64,000 bases of DNA from Brenneria izadpanahii (GTDB lineage Bacteria > Pseudomonadota > Gammaproteobacteria > Enterobacterales > Enterobacteriaceae): NCBI RefSeq assembly GCF_017569925.1, contig NZ_CP050854.1, positions 3,286,001 through 3,350,000 of the forward strand, written 5' to 3'. The notes below the pieces were generated by a model. The model saw only the letters and a program-made list of their open reading frames with translations. It made no database searches and had not been told where the DNA came from. The first letter of the stretch is position 1. Every line of letters starts with the position of its first letter. Shown here piece by piece: positions 7,653-16,838 of this stretch. A program made the translations under genes and the position numbers.

Positions 7653-10085
7653 TTACAGCGTATGCTCGGTGCGGGCGATAATATCGTCCTGGGTATCGGG
7701 TGACAGCGCGGTGAAAAACGCCGAGTATCCGGCCACGCGCACCACCAGATCGCGGTATCTGTCCGGGTGTTTTTTCGCTTCAATCAGCGTTTCGCGCGAA
7801 ACGATATTGTACTGAATATGCCAGCCTTTATGCACTTCGAAGAAGGTACGCAACAGCGCCATCAGCTTATGGCGATCGTTAATATTATCCAGCGTCGACG
7901 GGTTCAGCTTCTGGTTCAGCAATACGCCGCCCAATATTGACCCGGTAGGCAATTTGCCAATGGAACTGATGACCGCCGTCGGCCCCAGATGGTCGGTGCC
8001 GGACGCCGGGCTGGCCCCTTCGGCCAACGGCGCGTGGGCTTTGCGCCCGTCCGGCGTCGCCATGGTCGCGGCGCCAAAGGGAACATTGGCGGAAATCGAC
8101 GACGTTCCCGCGTAATAGTTGCCGCCGATCGGCCCGCGGCCATGGCGCGGATTGTGGTAATGCTGAAGCTCGGCGATATAGGTCTGGTAGGCGCGCACCA
8201 GCAGCTCATCAACGCTGTCGTCGTCATTGCCGTATTTCGGCGCCTGATTCATCAGGCGCTGGCGCAACTGTTCATTGGTCACGCCGGCAAAATCGCTCGC
8301 CAGCGCCTGCGCCAACTGCTGCTGACCGATAATCCCCTGGTCAAACACCAGTTTTTTCACCGCCGCCAGGCTGTTGCCCAGATTGGCGATCCCCACCTGC
8401 AGGCCGGAAACCCAATCATATTTGGCGCCGCCCTGCTTGATGCTTTTCGCCCGTTCGATGCAGTCATCCACCAGCGCGGAACACAGAATATCGTGCGCAT
8501 TCTCTTCAAGAACGGTATCGACCACATACTCGATCTCAATCGATTTACGCGTGTAATAACGAATTTGCCTGTCCCACGCCTGCATTACCTGATCAAAGTT
8601 CTCGAAGTTGCCCTGCGACAGGCTCTGTAGCTGCGGCAGGAAAACGTTGCCGCTGGTGGCGTCGCATCCGCCGTCAAGGGCGGCCAGCATCACGCGCGCA
8701 AAGTTGATGAAGCTCATGCCGGTACAGCGGTATCCCCATTTGCCCCCGACCGCCGTTTCGATACAGCCAATCGCGGCATATTGATAAGCATCTTCCGGTT
8801 CAACGCCCAGGCGGATGAACTCGGGAATAACGATTTCATCGTTATTGAATGCCGGCATGCCGAAGCCGCAGCGGATCACCTGCACGCAGGCGTCGAGGAA
8901 ATCGTCGCTGATGCCGGCATGATAACGCACGCTCAGATTCGGCTGGGTTGAACGCAGGCGGCCGCATGACTCCAGAATGGCGTAAGAGAGCGGATTAACC
9001 GCGTCCCTCGGCTCGCCGCCGATCAGGTTTTGCCCGCCGATGGTGACGTTCTGATAAAGCGGGCTGCCGGCCGAGGCTTTCGAGTGAGAGCCGGAGCGGA
9101 TTTTATTGACTTCAAGCAGCTTGAGCCAGCAGCTTTGCAGCATCTCGATGGCGTTTTCCCGCGTCAGCGTCTGTTGCAGTTCCACGTCGCGGCGGTAATA
9201 CGGGTACAGATATTGGTCCATGCGCCCGAAAGAGACCGAGTGACCGTTGGATTCGATCTGCAGCGCCAGTTGAATGAAATAGCACAGCTGTAACGCCTGA
9301 TAGAACGTTTGCGGCGGCTGATGCGCGATCCGATCGCAGTTCGCCGCGATCTGGAGCAGTTCCCGGCGGCGGAAATCCCTCGTCTCCGCCGCAGCCATGT
9401 TTCTGGCCAATTCCGCGTAACGCTTAATGTGCCGGCTCAATGCCTCAAGCGTAATATCAATGGCTTTCAGAAACTGCTCGCCGTGCAAATCGTCAAGTAC
9501 CGTCAGATTGATGCGCGAACGGCGTTCGGCCACTTTTTCACGCAATCCGTCCAGGCCTTTCTCCAGCAGCAGCGGAAAATTCACCGCCAGATGCGCATCG
9601 CCGGAGGTCATATTGCCTTCCGCTTTGATAATGCCGCTCGCCAGCAGCGCTTTCTGCTCATCGGTAAACATGCCGTAGCAGCGATCCTGCACGGTCTGTC
9701 CCCGCCACCAAGGGCAGATCTGATGCAGCACGCGTTTGTTCTCTTCACTGACCGAGAAACCGGCGCCGGGACGATCGGCCAGTTCGTCGATCTCTTTTTC
9801 AATCCAACTGACGGTGTATTCCGGGAAAATGGGCGCGGCGCGCACTTCGCCGGCCTGATTGCCGATAATCAACTCATCGTGTTTAATCCAGATGGTGCGG
9901 TTAGCCAGATGGCCGGCCAACGCCAGCGCCCGGCGCACCGGGATCGGCTTGTCCATATTTTCCTGATAGATGCGGGTATAGTGCTGAGCGCGCTCGGTGC
10001 ATACCGGCGGTTTCACAATATGAACCAACGCGTTTTTATGGGCTTTAATACGCTCGCTCAACATAGTTAAATTCAGGGTGGTCAT
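7653..10085 (-). CDS. ybiW: Glycyl-radical enzyme YbiW (PflF-type putative eliminase/dehydratase)
   Basis: This 810-residue glycyl-radical protein has the same length as E. coli YbiW. The radical site RVAGYSAFF places the glycine at 786, and the active-site loop reads GCIE (C441, E443). GCxE is the pattern of glycerol/diol dehydratase and choline lyase types rather than pyruvate formate-lyase, which has two adjacent cysteines. A dehydration or C-X bond cleavage of a small polyol-like substrate is therefore more likely than formate production. The substrate of YbiW is not known to me. It is the second gene of a two-gene unit with its activase, 4 nt apart, behind a perfect FNR box, as expected for an oxygen-sensitive enzyme. 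Confidence 0.92.
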   Translation of the reverse strand: MTTLNLTMLSERIKAHKNALVHIVKPPVCTERAQHYTRIYQENMDKPIPVRRALALAGHLANRTIWIKHDELIIGNQAGEVRAAPIFPEYTVSWIEKEIDELADRPGAGFSVSEENKRVLHQICPWWRGQTVQDRCYGMFTDEQKALLASGIIKAEGNMTSGDAHLAVNFPLLLEKGLDGLREKVAERRSRINLTVLDDLHGEQFLKAIDITLEALSRHIKRYAELARNMAAAETRDFRRRELLQIAANCDRIAHQPPQTFYQALQLCYFIQLALQIESNGHSVSFGRMDQYLYPYYRRDVELQQTLTRENAIEMLQSCWLKLLEVNKIRSGSHSKASAGSPLYQNVTIGGQNLIGGEPRDAVNPLSYAILESCGRLRSTQPNLSVRYHAGISDDFLDACVQVIRCGFGMPAFNNDEIVIPEFIRLGVEPEDAYQYAAIGCIETAVGGKWGYRCTGMSFINFARVMLAALDGGCDATSGNVFLPQLQSLSQGNFENFDQVMQAWDRQIRYYTRKSIEIEYVVDTVLEENAHDILCSALVDDCIERAKSIKQGGAKYDWVSGLQVGIANLGNSLAAVKKLVFDQGIIGQQQLAQALASDFAGVTNEQLRQRLMNQAPKYGNDDDSVDELLVRAYQTYIAELQHYHNPRHGRGPIGGNYYAGTSSISANVPFGAATMATPDGRKAHAPLAEGASPASGTDHLGPTAVISSIGKLPTGSILGGVLLNQKLNPSTLDNINDRHKLMALLRTFFEVHKGWHIQYNIVSRETLIEAKKHPDRYRDLVVRVAGYSAFFTALSPDTQDDIIARTEHTL

Positions 10086-10089
10086 AGGT

Positions 10090-10989
10090 CTATCCTCTCA
10101 GTGTGACTTTCAGCCCTTTTGCCTGCGCATAACGTTCTGCAAAAGCAAGTAATTCGGGATCGTTCAACGGTTTATCCGCGGCAAGATAAGCCTGGTTCAG
10201 CAAGACATACTTATTCATGCCCAGCGTGTGATAAGGCAGAAAATGAATATCGGCGACGTTCAGTTCATCGGCGGCGAAGTCGGTTATCGCCCTGACCGCC
10301 GCTCTATTGGCATTGAAATTCGGGATCAGCGGCACGCGGATGGTAAGCGGTTTCCCGGCGCGCGCGACTTTCCGCAGATTTTCCATCACCCGCCGGGCGG
10401 AACCGTCCGTCCACGCACGGAATACCTGTTCATCCACGTGCTTAAGATCGGCCAGGAAAAGATCGGTGTAGGGCAGTGAGGGTTCAATATAGGACCAGGG
10501 CACATGCAGGCAGGTTTCCACCGCGGTATGGATGCCCGCATCATGGCTGCGCCGCAGCAGCGCGCTGGCGGCATCGGGCTGCATAAAGGGTTCGCCGCCG
10601 GACAGCGTCACCCCGCCGCCGCTGCGCTGGTAGAACGGCATATCGCGCCGCACGATCGCCATCGTGTTATCCAGGTCGATCTCCTCGCCGCAAACCGTCA
10701 GCGCCTGCGTCGGGCAGCAGGTTTGCAGGCGTGGAAAGTCGCTCTCCTGCAACCGTTCACGATAAATCACCAAACCTGCGCTCGTGTTTTCAATCGCCTC
10801 CGGCACGGCGCGCTGGCAGAGATCGCAGCCATCCAGACACAAACGGGCATCGAACAGCAGCTCTTTTTTTCTGGAACGGCTTTCAGGGTTCTGACACCAA
10901 CGGCACCCCAGCGAACAGCCTTTCAGAAACACCACGGTTCTGATGCCTGGGCCGTCATGCGTGGAATAGCGTTGTATGTTGAAAATCAT
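10090..10989 (-). CDS. ybiY: Glycyl-radical enzyme activating protein YbiY (radical SAM)
   Basis: A radical SAM activase of 299 residues with the cluster motif CSLGCRWC (CX3CX2C) near the N-terminus. A second, ferredoxin-like cysteine region follows (CLDGCDLC, later [10 protein letters not shown]), as in activases of YbiY type. SGGEPF is the SAM-binding GGE motif. It would generate the glycyl radical on YbiW anaerobically. ATG 10989 gives the start [18 protein letters not shown] recalled for E. coli YbiY; the preceding GTG at 10990-10992 is also possible. AGG lies 8 nt upstream of the ATG. It is the first gene of the ybiY-ybiW unit. Confidence 0.93.
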   Translation of the reverse strand: MIFNIQRYSTHDGPGIRTVVFLKGCSLGCRWCQNPESRSRKKELLFDARLCLDGCDLCQRAVPEAIENTSAGLVIYRERLQESDFPRLQTCCPTQALTVCGEEIDLDNTMAIVRRDMPFYQRSGGGVTLSGGEPFMQPDAASALLRRSHDAGIHTAVETCLHVPWSYIEPSLPYTDLFLADLKHVDEQVFRAWTDGSARRVMENLRKVARAGKPLTIRVPLIPNFNANRAAVRAITDFAADELNVADIHFLPYHTLGMNKYVLLNQAYLAADKPLNDPELLAFAERYAQAKGLKVTLRG

Positions 10990-11050
10990 CACTTCGGCCT
11001 ATTGCGCTTGCTTCATACGAAGATTAAATTTATTTCGAAAGAAAGTTATT

Positions 11051-11064
11051 TTGATTTATATCAA
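11051..11064. promoter_or_regulatory. FNR box in the ybiY / fsaA divergent promoter region
   Basis: TTGATTTATATCAA matches the FNR consensus TTGATNNNNATCAA at all ten fixed positions. Its centre is 65 nt upstream of the ybiY ATG. On the minus strand TTTAATCT at about 11029-11022 can serve as a -10 element, giving a start near 11016. That places the box at about -41.5, the class II activator position. The fsaA side also allows a -41.5 arrangement, but its -10 is poor. Confidence 0.8.
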
Positions 11065-11134
11065 CAGTATTACGCCTTTATCATTTTACACTTGGCAAAA
11101 TTAGCGATAACTCACACTTTCCGAGGACGAACCG

Positions 11135-11797
11135 ATGGAACTCTATCTCGATACCGCTGACCTCACGGCCGTAAAACGTCTGGCCCGTATCTTCCCGCTG
11201 GCCGGCGTCACCACCAATCCGAGCATCATCGCCAGCGGCGGCAAGCCCGTGGATCAGGTGTTGCCGGCACTGCATGAAATACTGGGCGGCAACGGGCGTC
11301 TATTTGCCCAGGTCATGGCGCCGACGGCGAAAGGCATGGTGGAAGACGCCAAAAAACTGCATGCCATCACCAGTAACGTGGTGGTGAAAGTACCGGTTAC
11401 CGCGGAAGGGCTGGCGGCCATCAAGATATTGAAAACAGAAGGTATTCCGACATTGGGCACGGCGGTGTACGGCGCGGGCCAAGGGCTGCTGTCCGCGCTG
11501 GCGGGAGCCGAGTACGTGGCGCCGTATGTCAATCGTATGGACGTTCAGGGCGGCGACGGCATTCAGACCGTAACCGACCTGCAAAAACTGCTGTCGCTGC
11601 ATGCGCCGCAGGCGAAAGTGCTGGCCGCCAGTTTTAAGACCTCGCGCCAGGTGCTTGACTGTTTGCTGGCGGGGTGCGAATCGGTGACGCTACCGATCGA
11701 CGTGGCGGAACAGTTTATCTCCGCGCCGGCGGTAAAAGCCGCGGTGGAAAAATTCGAGCACGACTGGAGGCAGGCGTTCAACACGGTTTCGTTATAG
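11135..11797 (+). CDS. fsaA: Fructose-6-phosphate aldolase
   Basis: The 220-residue product corresponds to E. coli FsaA along its whole length. It starts MELYLDT, has GVTTNPSII, and has the Schiff-base lysine at 85 in [11 protein letters not shown]. The enzyme belongs to the transaldolase-like aldolases and cleaves fructose 6-phosphate to dihydroxyacetone and glyceraldehyde 3-phosphate in vitro; it also accepts hydroxyacetone and other small donors. ATG 11135 follows a GAGGA ribosome site. It is divergent from ybiY-ybiW, the same arrangement as in E. coli, suggesting a linked role in small-ketone or polyol metabolism. Confidence 0.95.
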   Translation: MELYLDTADLTAVKRLARIFPLAGVTTNPSIIASGGKPVDQVLPALHEILGGNGRLFAQVMAPTAKGMVEDAKKLHAITSNVVVKVPVTAEGLAAIKILKTEGIPTLGTAVYGAGQGLLSALAGAEYVAPYVNRMDVQGGDGIQTVTDLQKLLSLHAPQAKVLAASFKTSRQVLDCLLAGCESVTLPIDVAEQFISAPAVKAAVEKFEHDWRQAFNTVSL

Positions 11798-11814
11798 GGC
11801 GTTATTTCTGGTTT

Positions 11815-11850
11815 TGCCCCGCCCCAACCCTCTCCTTCACAGGGGAGGGA
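11815..11850. repeat. Interspersed CCCTCTCC / GGGGAGGG palindromic repeat, copy 1
   Basis: GCCCCAACCC precedes CCTCTCC, a short TTCACA loop and GGGGAGGG. Related copies occur at 59921-59950 and 61715-61739. It lies between fsaA and the DeoR-family gene and could act as a weak transcription terminator for fsaA. Confidence 0.6.
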
Positions 11851-12031
11851 GTCTATCGTTCGCCTCTCCCAAGCAAGGAGAAGGGATAAAATACTTTTCT
11901 GGTCTAATGAGTTAGCCCCTCCCCTTGGAAAAAAGAGACAAGGGGAATCATCAACGGCTACATTTCGAACTTTGCCGGCAAACGCGGTATAGTATCGCCT
12001 ATTACCTTCATTTCCTTTTCATTTGGCTATT

Positions 12032-12778
12032 ATGAACGCACGGCAACAAAATATTATTCAGCTCGTCAATCAGCGAAAAAGCGTTAGCGTCAGTGAACTG
12101 GCGCAGATTTCCGGCGTGTCGGAAGTCACTATCCGTCAGGATCTCAATACGCTGGAGCGAAATAGCTATCTGAAGCGGGTACACGGCTATGCCGTTGCGA
12201 TAGAAAGCGATGACGTCGACGCTCGCATGCAGACCAACTTTCAATTAAAAAAATCGCTGGCCGAATATGCGACCACACTGATTAACGACGGCGACTGCGT
12301 TTTCATCGAAGGCGGCAGCACCAACGCCCTGTTGGCCCGATACGTCGCCAATAGCAAAAATGTCACCATCATTACCGTCAGCCACTATATCGCTCATCTG
12401 CTTAATGATACCGACTGCGACGTCATCACCCTTGGCGGCCTTTTTCAGAAAAACAGCCAGTCGGTGGTCGGACCGTTGACCCGCAGCGGCATCCAGCAGG
12501 TGCATTTTCACAAGGCGTTTATCGGCATTGACGGCTACCATAACGATACGGGCTTTACCGGCCGCAATATGATGCGCTGCGACGTCATCGACGCCGTGCT
12601 GAGCAAAGGCGTCGAGACAATCGTGCTGACCGATTCCACCAAGTTCGGGCAGATACAGCCCTACCCGATCTCGACCGAATATCAGGTCAACCGGGTGATC
12701 ACCGATACTCACCTGCCGCAGGAATACCGGGATAAAATGGCGTCTCTGGGCATCAAGCTCGATCTGGTGGCGGAATAG
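12032..12778 (+). CDS. DeoR family transcriptional regulator (YciT-like)
   Basis: A 248-residue regulator with an N-terminal DeoR helix-turn-helix (residues about 5-55: [19 protein letters not shown], then LKRVHGYA). The C-terminal sugar-phosphate sensor domain has [34 protein letters not shown] and VLTDSTKFG, as in DeoR/GlpR proteins. It most resembles E. coli YciT from memory. ATG 12032 gives [12 protein letters not shown]; an in-frame TTG three codons upstream is less likely. It is codirectional with fsaA about 230 nt downstream, separated by a palindromic repeat, so it may sense a sugar phosphate linked to fsaA/ybiW, but that is only inferred from position. Confidence 0.87.
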   Translation: MNARQQNIIQLVNQRKSVSVSELAQISGVSEVTIRQDLNTLERNSYLKRVHGYAVAIESDDVDARMQTNFQLKKSLAEYATTLINDGDCVFIEGGSTNALLARYVANSKNVTIITVSHYIAHLLNDTDCDVITLGGLFQKNSQSVVGPLTRSGIQQVHFHKAFIGIDGYHNDTGFTGRNMMRCDVIDAVLSKGVETIVLTDSTKFGQIQPYPISTEYQVNRVITDTHLPQEYRDKMASLGIKLDLVAE

Positions 12779-12781
12779 GCG

Positions 12782-12901
12782 TTAGCCCACGACGCCCTTA
12801 AATTCCAGATAGTCATGCAGGCCGCCGGGATAGCCGGGCTCATTCTCTGGGTTTTCTTCATCGCCCGCCGGATGAGCGAGGATTGATTCACCCTCGCTCA
12901 T
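12782..12901 (-). CDS. Small acidic ORF downstream of the porin gene (39 aa)
   Basis: ATG 12901 to TAA 12782-12784 encodes 39 residues rich in Glu, Gly and Pro (for example GDEENPENEPG, then LHDYLEFKGVVG). It starts 13 nt after the porin stop on the same strand. The frame stays open upstream into the porin gene in another phase, and I see no good ribosome site. It could be a small protein or the tail of a lost gene; no family is recognised. Confidence 0.25.
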   Translation of the reverse strand: MSEGESILAHPAGDEENPENEPGYPGGLHDYLEFKGVVG

Positions 12902-12914
12902 GGCGCGCTCGGCG

Positions 12915-14282
12915 TCAAAGACCGAGCAGTTTATCCACCACTACGTTCAATTGCAGCCAGAAGGTATAGCCGTTTTCTGGCTTGACTCCGGAATACGGAT
13001 ACTGCCAGTTGCTGTTATTCCAGGTGCGGGCGCCGATCATCTGTAAATTGACCTCCGGCGTCAGCATGATGGAGGCATCGATGCTGAGTTGATACTCGTT
13101 GTTCGGCACCTGCCATCCCGTTCCGCCCGATACGTTATACATATCTTGCAGATAGTTCCGCTCGCTGCTGGTCAGTTTGGCCCAGCGGAAAGTCAGGCCA
13201 TAGCTGTCGTGAGGACGGCTCTGCCACGGGCCGGACCAGATCAGCCCGGTATCCGCCAGCGTGGCGATGCCCCGGTGAGCGTGCGACTGCAACGTCTGCG
13301 TTACGCTGCCGTGCAGACTGATGGCGCTGGGCGCCGGGTTTTGCGCATCGGCTCCGCCGTCGCGCCGCCACAGCGCCTTCTTGGCGGTGAGATAGACGCC
13401 GGAAACGCCGTCGTGGGTGCGCGCCGCGGCGCTGCCGTCGTAGACCTTGGACGTCCCGTTCACCGTATAGTAGACGTCGTCGTACTCTTTGAAGTTATGA
13501 AACGCCATCACCTCCCAGTTAAAGGGGTACGGTTCTTGCTGCCAGCCGACGCGCTTGGCTACGTTGGCGACCAGCAGGGTGTTGCCGCTCTGGTAGTCGT
13601 CGTCCCATCTTTCCCAGCCGTTGGTGAACGGAAACGCCTGATAGGTGCGCCAGGCGCCGATAGCGGACTCCAGCGCCGGCGTAAAGCGGTAGCCGATGCG
13701 CGCGCCCCAGCCGGCATAAGGCGGCGGCGCGAATACCGCCGTTTCATTCAGAATGGTATTCACGCAGGCCGACGGAATATTGCAGTTGGTGAAACCGAAG
13801 AACTGGCCGGGATTGCTCTTACCGGCTTCAATCGACAAGCGATCGTTGAACAGCTTCTGCTCGTAGGTGAAACGCATCAAATGCGCCGTCTTAGGAATGT
13901 ATGGGGGCGGGTTGCCGGCCAGTACGCCTCCCGACTGGTTGCCGAGATCCAGATTATGGGTAAACGGCACCCACAGTTGCATCAAGTGGATGCTCCCGCC
14001 GGGGATCAGCCCCATGCGATCCAGATCGAAATCCGCGCCGGCCATCAGCATCGTCAGCGTTTCATGGTTATCGGTGTCGGTCCCGGCGCTGGGGTTTCCC
14101 AAATAAAGCTGGGAAGCGATCAGGTGCGGCGTAATGCCGTGATCCGCCAGCCATTCTCCCGCTTCGGACAGCGGACGCCCCGTATTATCGGCGGCGGCCG
14201 CGCCGTTCATCAACATCATACCGGACACGACAACCCCGGCGGACATCATCCTCACCCACAAATTACGGTGTGTTATTTTCAT
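12915..14282 (-). CDS. Carbohydrate porin, OprB family
   Basis: A 455-residue outer-membrane protein with a Sec signal peptide (about residues 1-31, ending NGAAAAD). The start LADHGITPHLIASQLYLGNPSAG is characteristic of OprB-type carbohydrate-selective porins. The remainder is made of alternating amphipathic strands rich in aromatic residues, ending in an aromatic-containing C-terminal strand. It lies downstream of the flavoprotein reductase on the same strand after a 429-nt gap containing an interspersed repeat, so it may be separately expressed. It could admit the substrate of the catabolic block upstream. Confidence 0.8.
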   Translation of the reverse strand: MKITHRNLWVRMMSAGVVVSGMMLMNGAAAADNTGRPLSEAGEWLADHGITPHLIASQLYLGNPSAGTDTDNHETLTMLMAGADFDLDRMGLIPGGSIHLMQLWVPFTHNLDLGNQSGGVLAGNPPPYIPKTAHLMRFTYEQKLFNDRLSIEAGKSNPGQFFGFTNCNIPSACVNTILNETAVFAPPPYAGWGARIGYRFTPALESAIGAWRTYQAFPFTNGWERWDDDYQSGNTLLVANVAKRVGWQQEPYPFNWEVMAFHNFKEYDDVYYTVNGTSKVYDGSAAARTHDGVSGVYLTAKKALWRRDGGADAQNPAPSAISLHGSVTQTLQSHAHRGIATLADTGLIWSGPWQSRPHDSYGLTFRWAKLTSSERNYLQDMYNVSGGTGWQVPNNEYQLSIDASIMLTPEVNLQMIGARTWNNSNWQYPYSGVKPENGYTFWLQLNVVVDKLLGL

Positions 14283-14428
14283 TGTTCTATCTCACAAAGA
14301 GCAATGAGACGGCGACAGGCGGTCATTGAATGACAAAAAACGGCAGAGCGAATTATTTATCTCTATTCATTACGGCTATTTATTTCCGCTTAAGGCGCGC
14401 AGAATTTAACGGCCGCAGAATAAAGGTC

Positions 14429-14556
14429 ATACCCTAAATAATTCGAGTCGCGGGGCGAAACGTCGTCATGTTGCACAACGTAAAACATCGGCCCTTTACG
14501 GGCGCGGCTCAGAGAAGAGCCGGGCAATGCAGGCAACTTGAAATATAAACGGGTAT
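14429..14556. repeat. ATACCC...GGGTAT bounded miniature repeat element (copy A)
   Basis: A 128-bp element begins ATACCCTAAATAATTCGAGT and ends CAACTTGAAATATAAACGGGTAT; the two ends are imperfect inverted repeats of each other. A second element with the same architecture occurs at 42653-42795 and a degenerate one near 55439-55560. It fills much of the 429-nt gap between the reductase and porin genes. I find no coding capacity inside. Confidence 0.6.
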
Positions 14557-14665
14557 ATTCACGCTCTTTTCGGTCATGAATAATGTTAATGACGGTACGA
14601 TAATAATTATTCTCCGGCAGCGGAATTTATTATTAGCGTTCTGTTTCCGTCTCTGGTTGTCATTA

Positions 14666-14688
14666 ATGCGGCACATTCCGTGCCGCAT
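14666..14688. terminator. Inverted repeat after the flavoprotein reductase gene
   Basis: ATGCGGCAC and GTGCCGCAT form a perfect 9-bp stem with a 5-nt loop, 24 nt beyond the stop codon of the minus-strand reductase gene. No T tract follows on either strand, so it may be a weak or factor-dependent terminator or an mRNA-stabilising hairpin. Confidence 0.4.
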
Positions 14689-14711
14689 GGCTGATTATCA
14701 ATATTGCTTTA

Positions 14712-16631
14712 TTATTTTTTCGAAATACTTTGCGCCGCATGTTCGCCGGCGATACGCCCGGAATTCAGAGCAAAGCCATTCGCCAATCCCTGATAAGGCG
14801 GATAACCCGGTACGCTGTAGAAACCGGCCGCATTATTCCCGACCGCATACAGACCGTCGATAGGCTTAAGATCCGCATTAGTGACCTGCAAATCGGAGTT
14901 GACCCGCACGCCGCCCAGGGAGCTCAGGCTAACCACCACCGCCTTAAATGCATAGAACGGTCCCTTTTCGATACCGTATGCCAGATATTCAGGCTTCTTG
15001 CCGAAATCCTTGTCCTGTTTGGCTTTCACATTTTCGTTGTAGCGATCGACGGTGGCTTTCAGGCTGGCAGGCGCGATGCCCATATGCGACGCCAGTTCGG
15101 CAATGTCCTTGCCTTTGAATATCGTGTCGCTCTTACCACCTTTGGTGCCGGCATCCGCCAGCGCGACAAAATCGCCGGGCTTAGGCGGGTTGGCCGGACC
15201 GGCTCCCGACAGCGGGAACGGCATGGCGTTTTTGCTGAAGGATTGCAGCGTAGGGGTATCGACGATGATGTAATAATTGCCGCCGACGGAATAGGCGACG
15301 TTGGCCCAGAACGCGGTATCGTAGATATGTCCTTCGTCGGCAAAACGCTCGCCGACGACATCCACCCACAGCAGCGGAGATTTCAGCAGCCAGATCAGCG
15401 GGCTGTCCAACGCCGCCGCGTCGCCGCCGCCGTGATGCGCGTCTTCCGAGGGTTCAATGCCAATCAGTTGGGCCGCATGAATCAATGCGGACTGCATATC
15501 CCATTTCGCGCCGCCGGCGGCCCAGGCCATTTCCAGCCCCTCACCCATGTTGGGCCATGCCAGCGGGAAAATGTTCGAGGTCAGCATCGCCTCATCCAGC
15601 ATCTTCTTGTTCGCGCCGAAGCCGCCGCTTGCCAGAATGACGGCCTTGGCGTGTACGGTTAATTTACCGCCGTCCGCCTTTTCCGCGATCAGCCCGATCA
15701 CTTTTCCTTTATCATCCTGAATCAGTGATTTACCAACCGTTTTGGTCATCACTTTACCGCCAAGTTTCTCGAAGTCGGCATACAACTTCTGATAAGCGGC
15801 CTCGCCGCCGTTTTTGATGCGGTGATACACGTCCGATTTTATCGGATCTTCAAGATGCGCCTGCTGTACCGAGCTCTGCTTGGCGTCGCGCGTCGTCGAT
15901 ACGATTTCCAGCTCCACGCCGTGGTTGATCATCCAATCCACCGTCGAAGCCGATTTATCGACGATCTTTTTCGTCAACGGCCCGTTGGACAAATATTGGT
16001 TATATTCCAGCAGCCGCTGCGTCAGCTCGGCGGCGGTATATTTCATGCCTTTGGCTTTTTGCAGCGACGATTCCACCGCGGTAAAACCGCTGGCCATCCG
16101 ACCCGCGCCGCCCAACACCGGCATCTTTTCCACCACCAGCACGCTGGCGCCTTTCTCCGCCGCCGCCAGCGCGGCCGCCGTACCGGACACGCCGCCGCCT
16201 ACGACGACGACGTCGACGCTGGTTTCCTCATCCTGTCCCTGCCTGGCGACCTTGCCCTGATAGCGCGCGACGTCCGCCCCCGCCTGAGATAAGGCATTGG
16301 CGACGGCTTTCTTCACCGCGTTGCTGGTCATCGTCGCGCCGGTCACGCCGTCCACATTCAGACTCTGGTGTTCGACAATGGCCTTGCCCACCGCCGGACC
16401 GGCTTCGCCGCCCAGCGCCGGAGTTTCCTGACTGGCATCCACCGCGATATCTTTGATGACGCCTTCGCCATCGACGGTGACCGTCACATTGACCATGCCT
16501 TCGTTGCCCTTTTCCGTGGCGCTATACTGACCCGCGGTAACCGCGGCCTGAGCCGAGCCCATCATGCCGCAGATCAACAACATCATGGCAAGCCGCCGTT
16601 TATAGGTGCTTCCTCTGTTTTTCGTTATCAT
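14712..16631 (-). CDS. Periplasmic FMN/FAD flavoprotein reductase (flavocytochrome c / urocanate reductase family, haem-free)
   Basis: This 639-residue protein has a Sec signal peptide (about 1-30, ending GSAQAA). An FMN-binding domain follows (about 32-115) with the flavinylation motif DGVTGAT, matching Dxx(S/T)GA(S/T); ApbE would attach FMN to T100. Next comes a fumarate reductase/succinate dehydrogenase type FAD domain starting VVVVGGGVSGTAAA and ending in SVPGYPPYQGLANGFALNSGRIAGEHA. There is no CxxCH haem motif. Relatives reduce fumarate, urocanate or other enoates in the periplasm. Within the catabolic block it may saturate a C=C bond of the substrate or use it as electron acceptor. No apbE gene is visible in the window. 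Confidence 0.85.
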   Translation of the reverse strand: MITKNRGSTYKRRLAMMLLICGMMGSAQAAVTAGQYSATEKGNEGMVNVTVTVDGEGVIKDIAVDASQETPALGGEAGPAVGKAIVEHQSLNVDGVTGATMTSNAVKKAVANALSQAGADVARYQGKVARQGQDEETSVDVVVVGGGVSGTAAALAAAEKGASVLVVEKMPVLGGAGRMASGFTAVESSLQKAKGMKYTAAELTQRLLEYNQYLSNGPLTKKIVDKSASTVDWMINHGVELEIVSTTRDAKQSSVQQAHLEDPIKSDVYHRIKNGGEAAYQKLYADFEKLGGKVMTKTVGKSLIQDDKGKVIGLIAEKADGGKLTVHAKAVILASGGFGANKKMLDEAMLTSNIFPLAWPNMGEGLEMAWAAGGAKWDMQSALIHAAQLIGIEPSEDAHHGGGDAAALDSPLIWLLKSPLLWVDVVGERFADEGHIYDTAFWANVAYSVGGNYYIIVDTPTLQSFSKNAMPFPLSGAGPANPPKPGDFVALADAGTKGGKSDTIFKGKDIAELASHMGIAPASLKATVDRYNENVKAKQDKDFGKKPEYLAYGIEKGPFYAFKAVVVSLSSLGGVRVNSDLQVTNADLKPIDGLYAVGNNAAGFYSVPGYPPYQGLANGFALNSGRIAGEHAAQSISKK

Positions 16632-16838
16632 AATCTCACCTTTATAGAGATGTTTTCATCATGCCAATACCGCATTTGATTCCCCGCCCTTTGTTTTCAT
16701 TCGTCCAAATAGCCATATTTAATTTTTAATATCAGTGACATAAACGACAAATTCCTGTACCTCGCGCTGATATATATTTTCCCGTCGTTATTCCTGATTT
16801 TATTTTTTCGAATGATTTACGCTTTCCATACGCTACGT

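Noticed and set aside
7653..10085. YbiW as a pyruvate formate-lyase
   Set aside because: The active-site loop has a single catalytic Cys in GCIE, the eliminase pattern, instead of the two adjacent cysteines of pyruvate formate-lyase.
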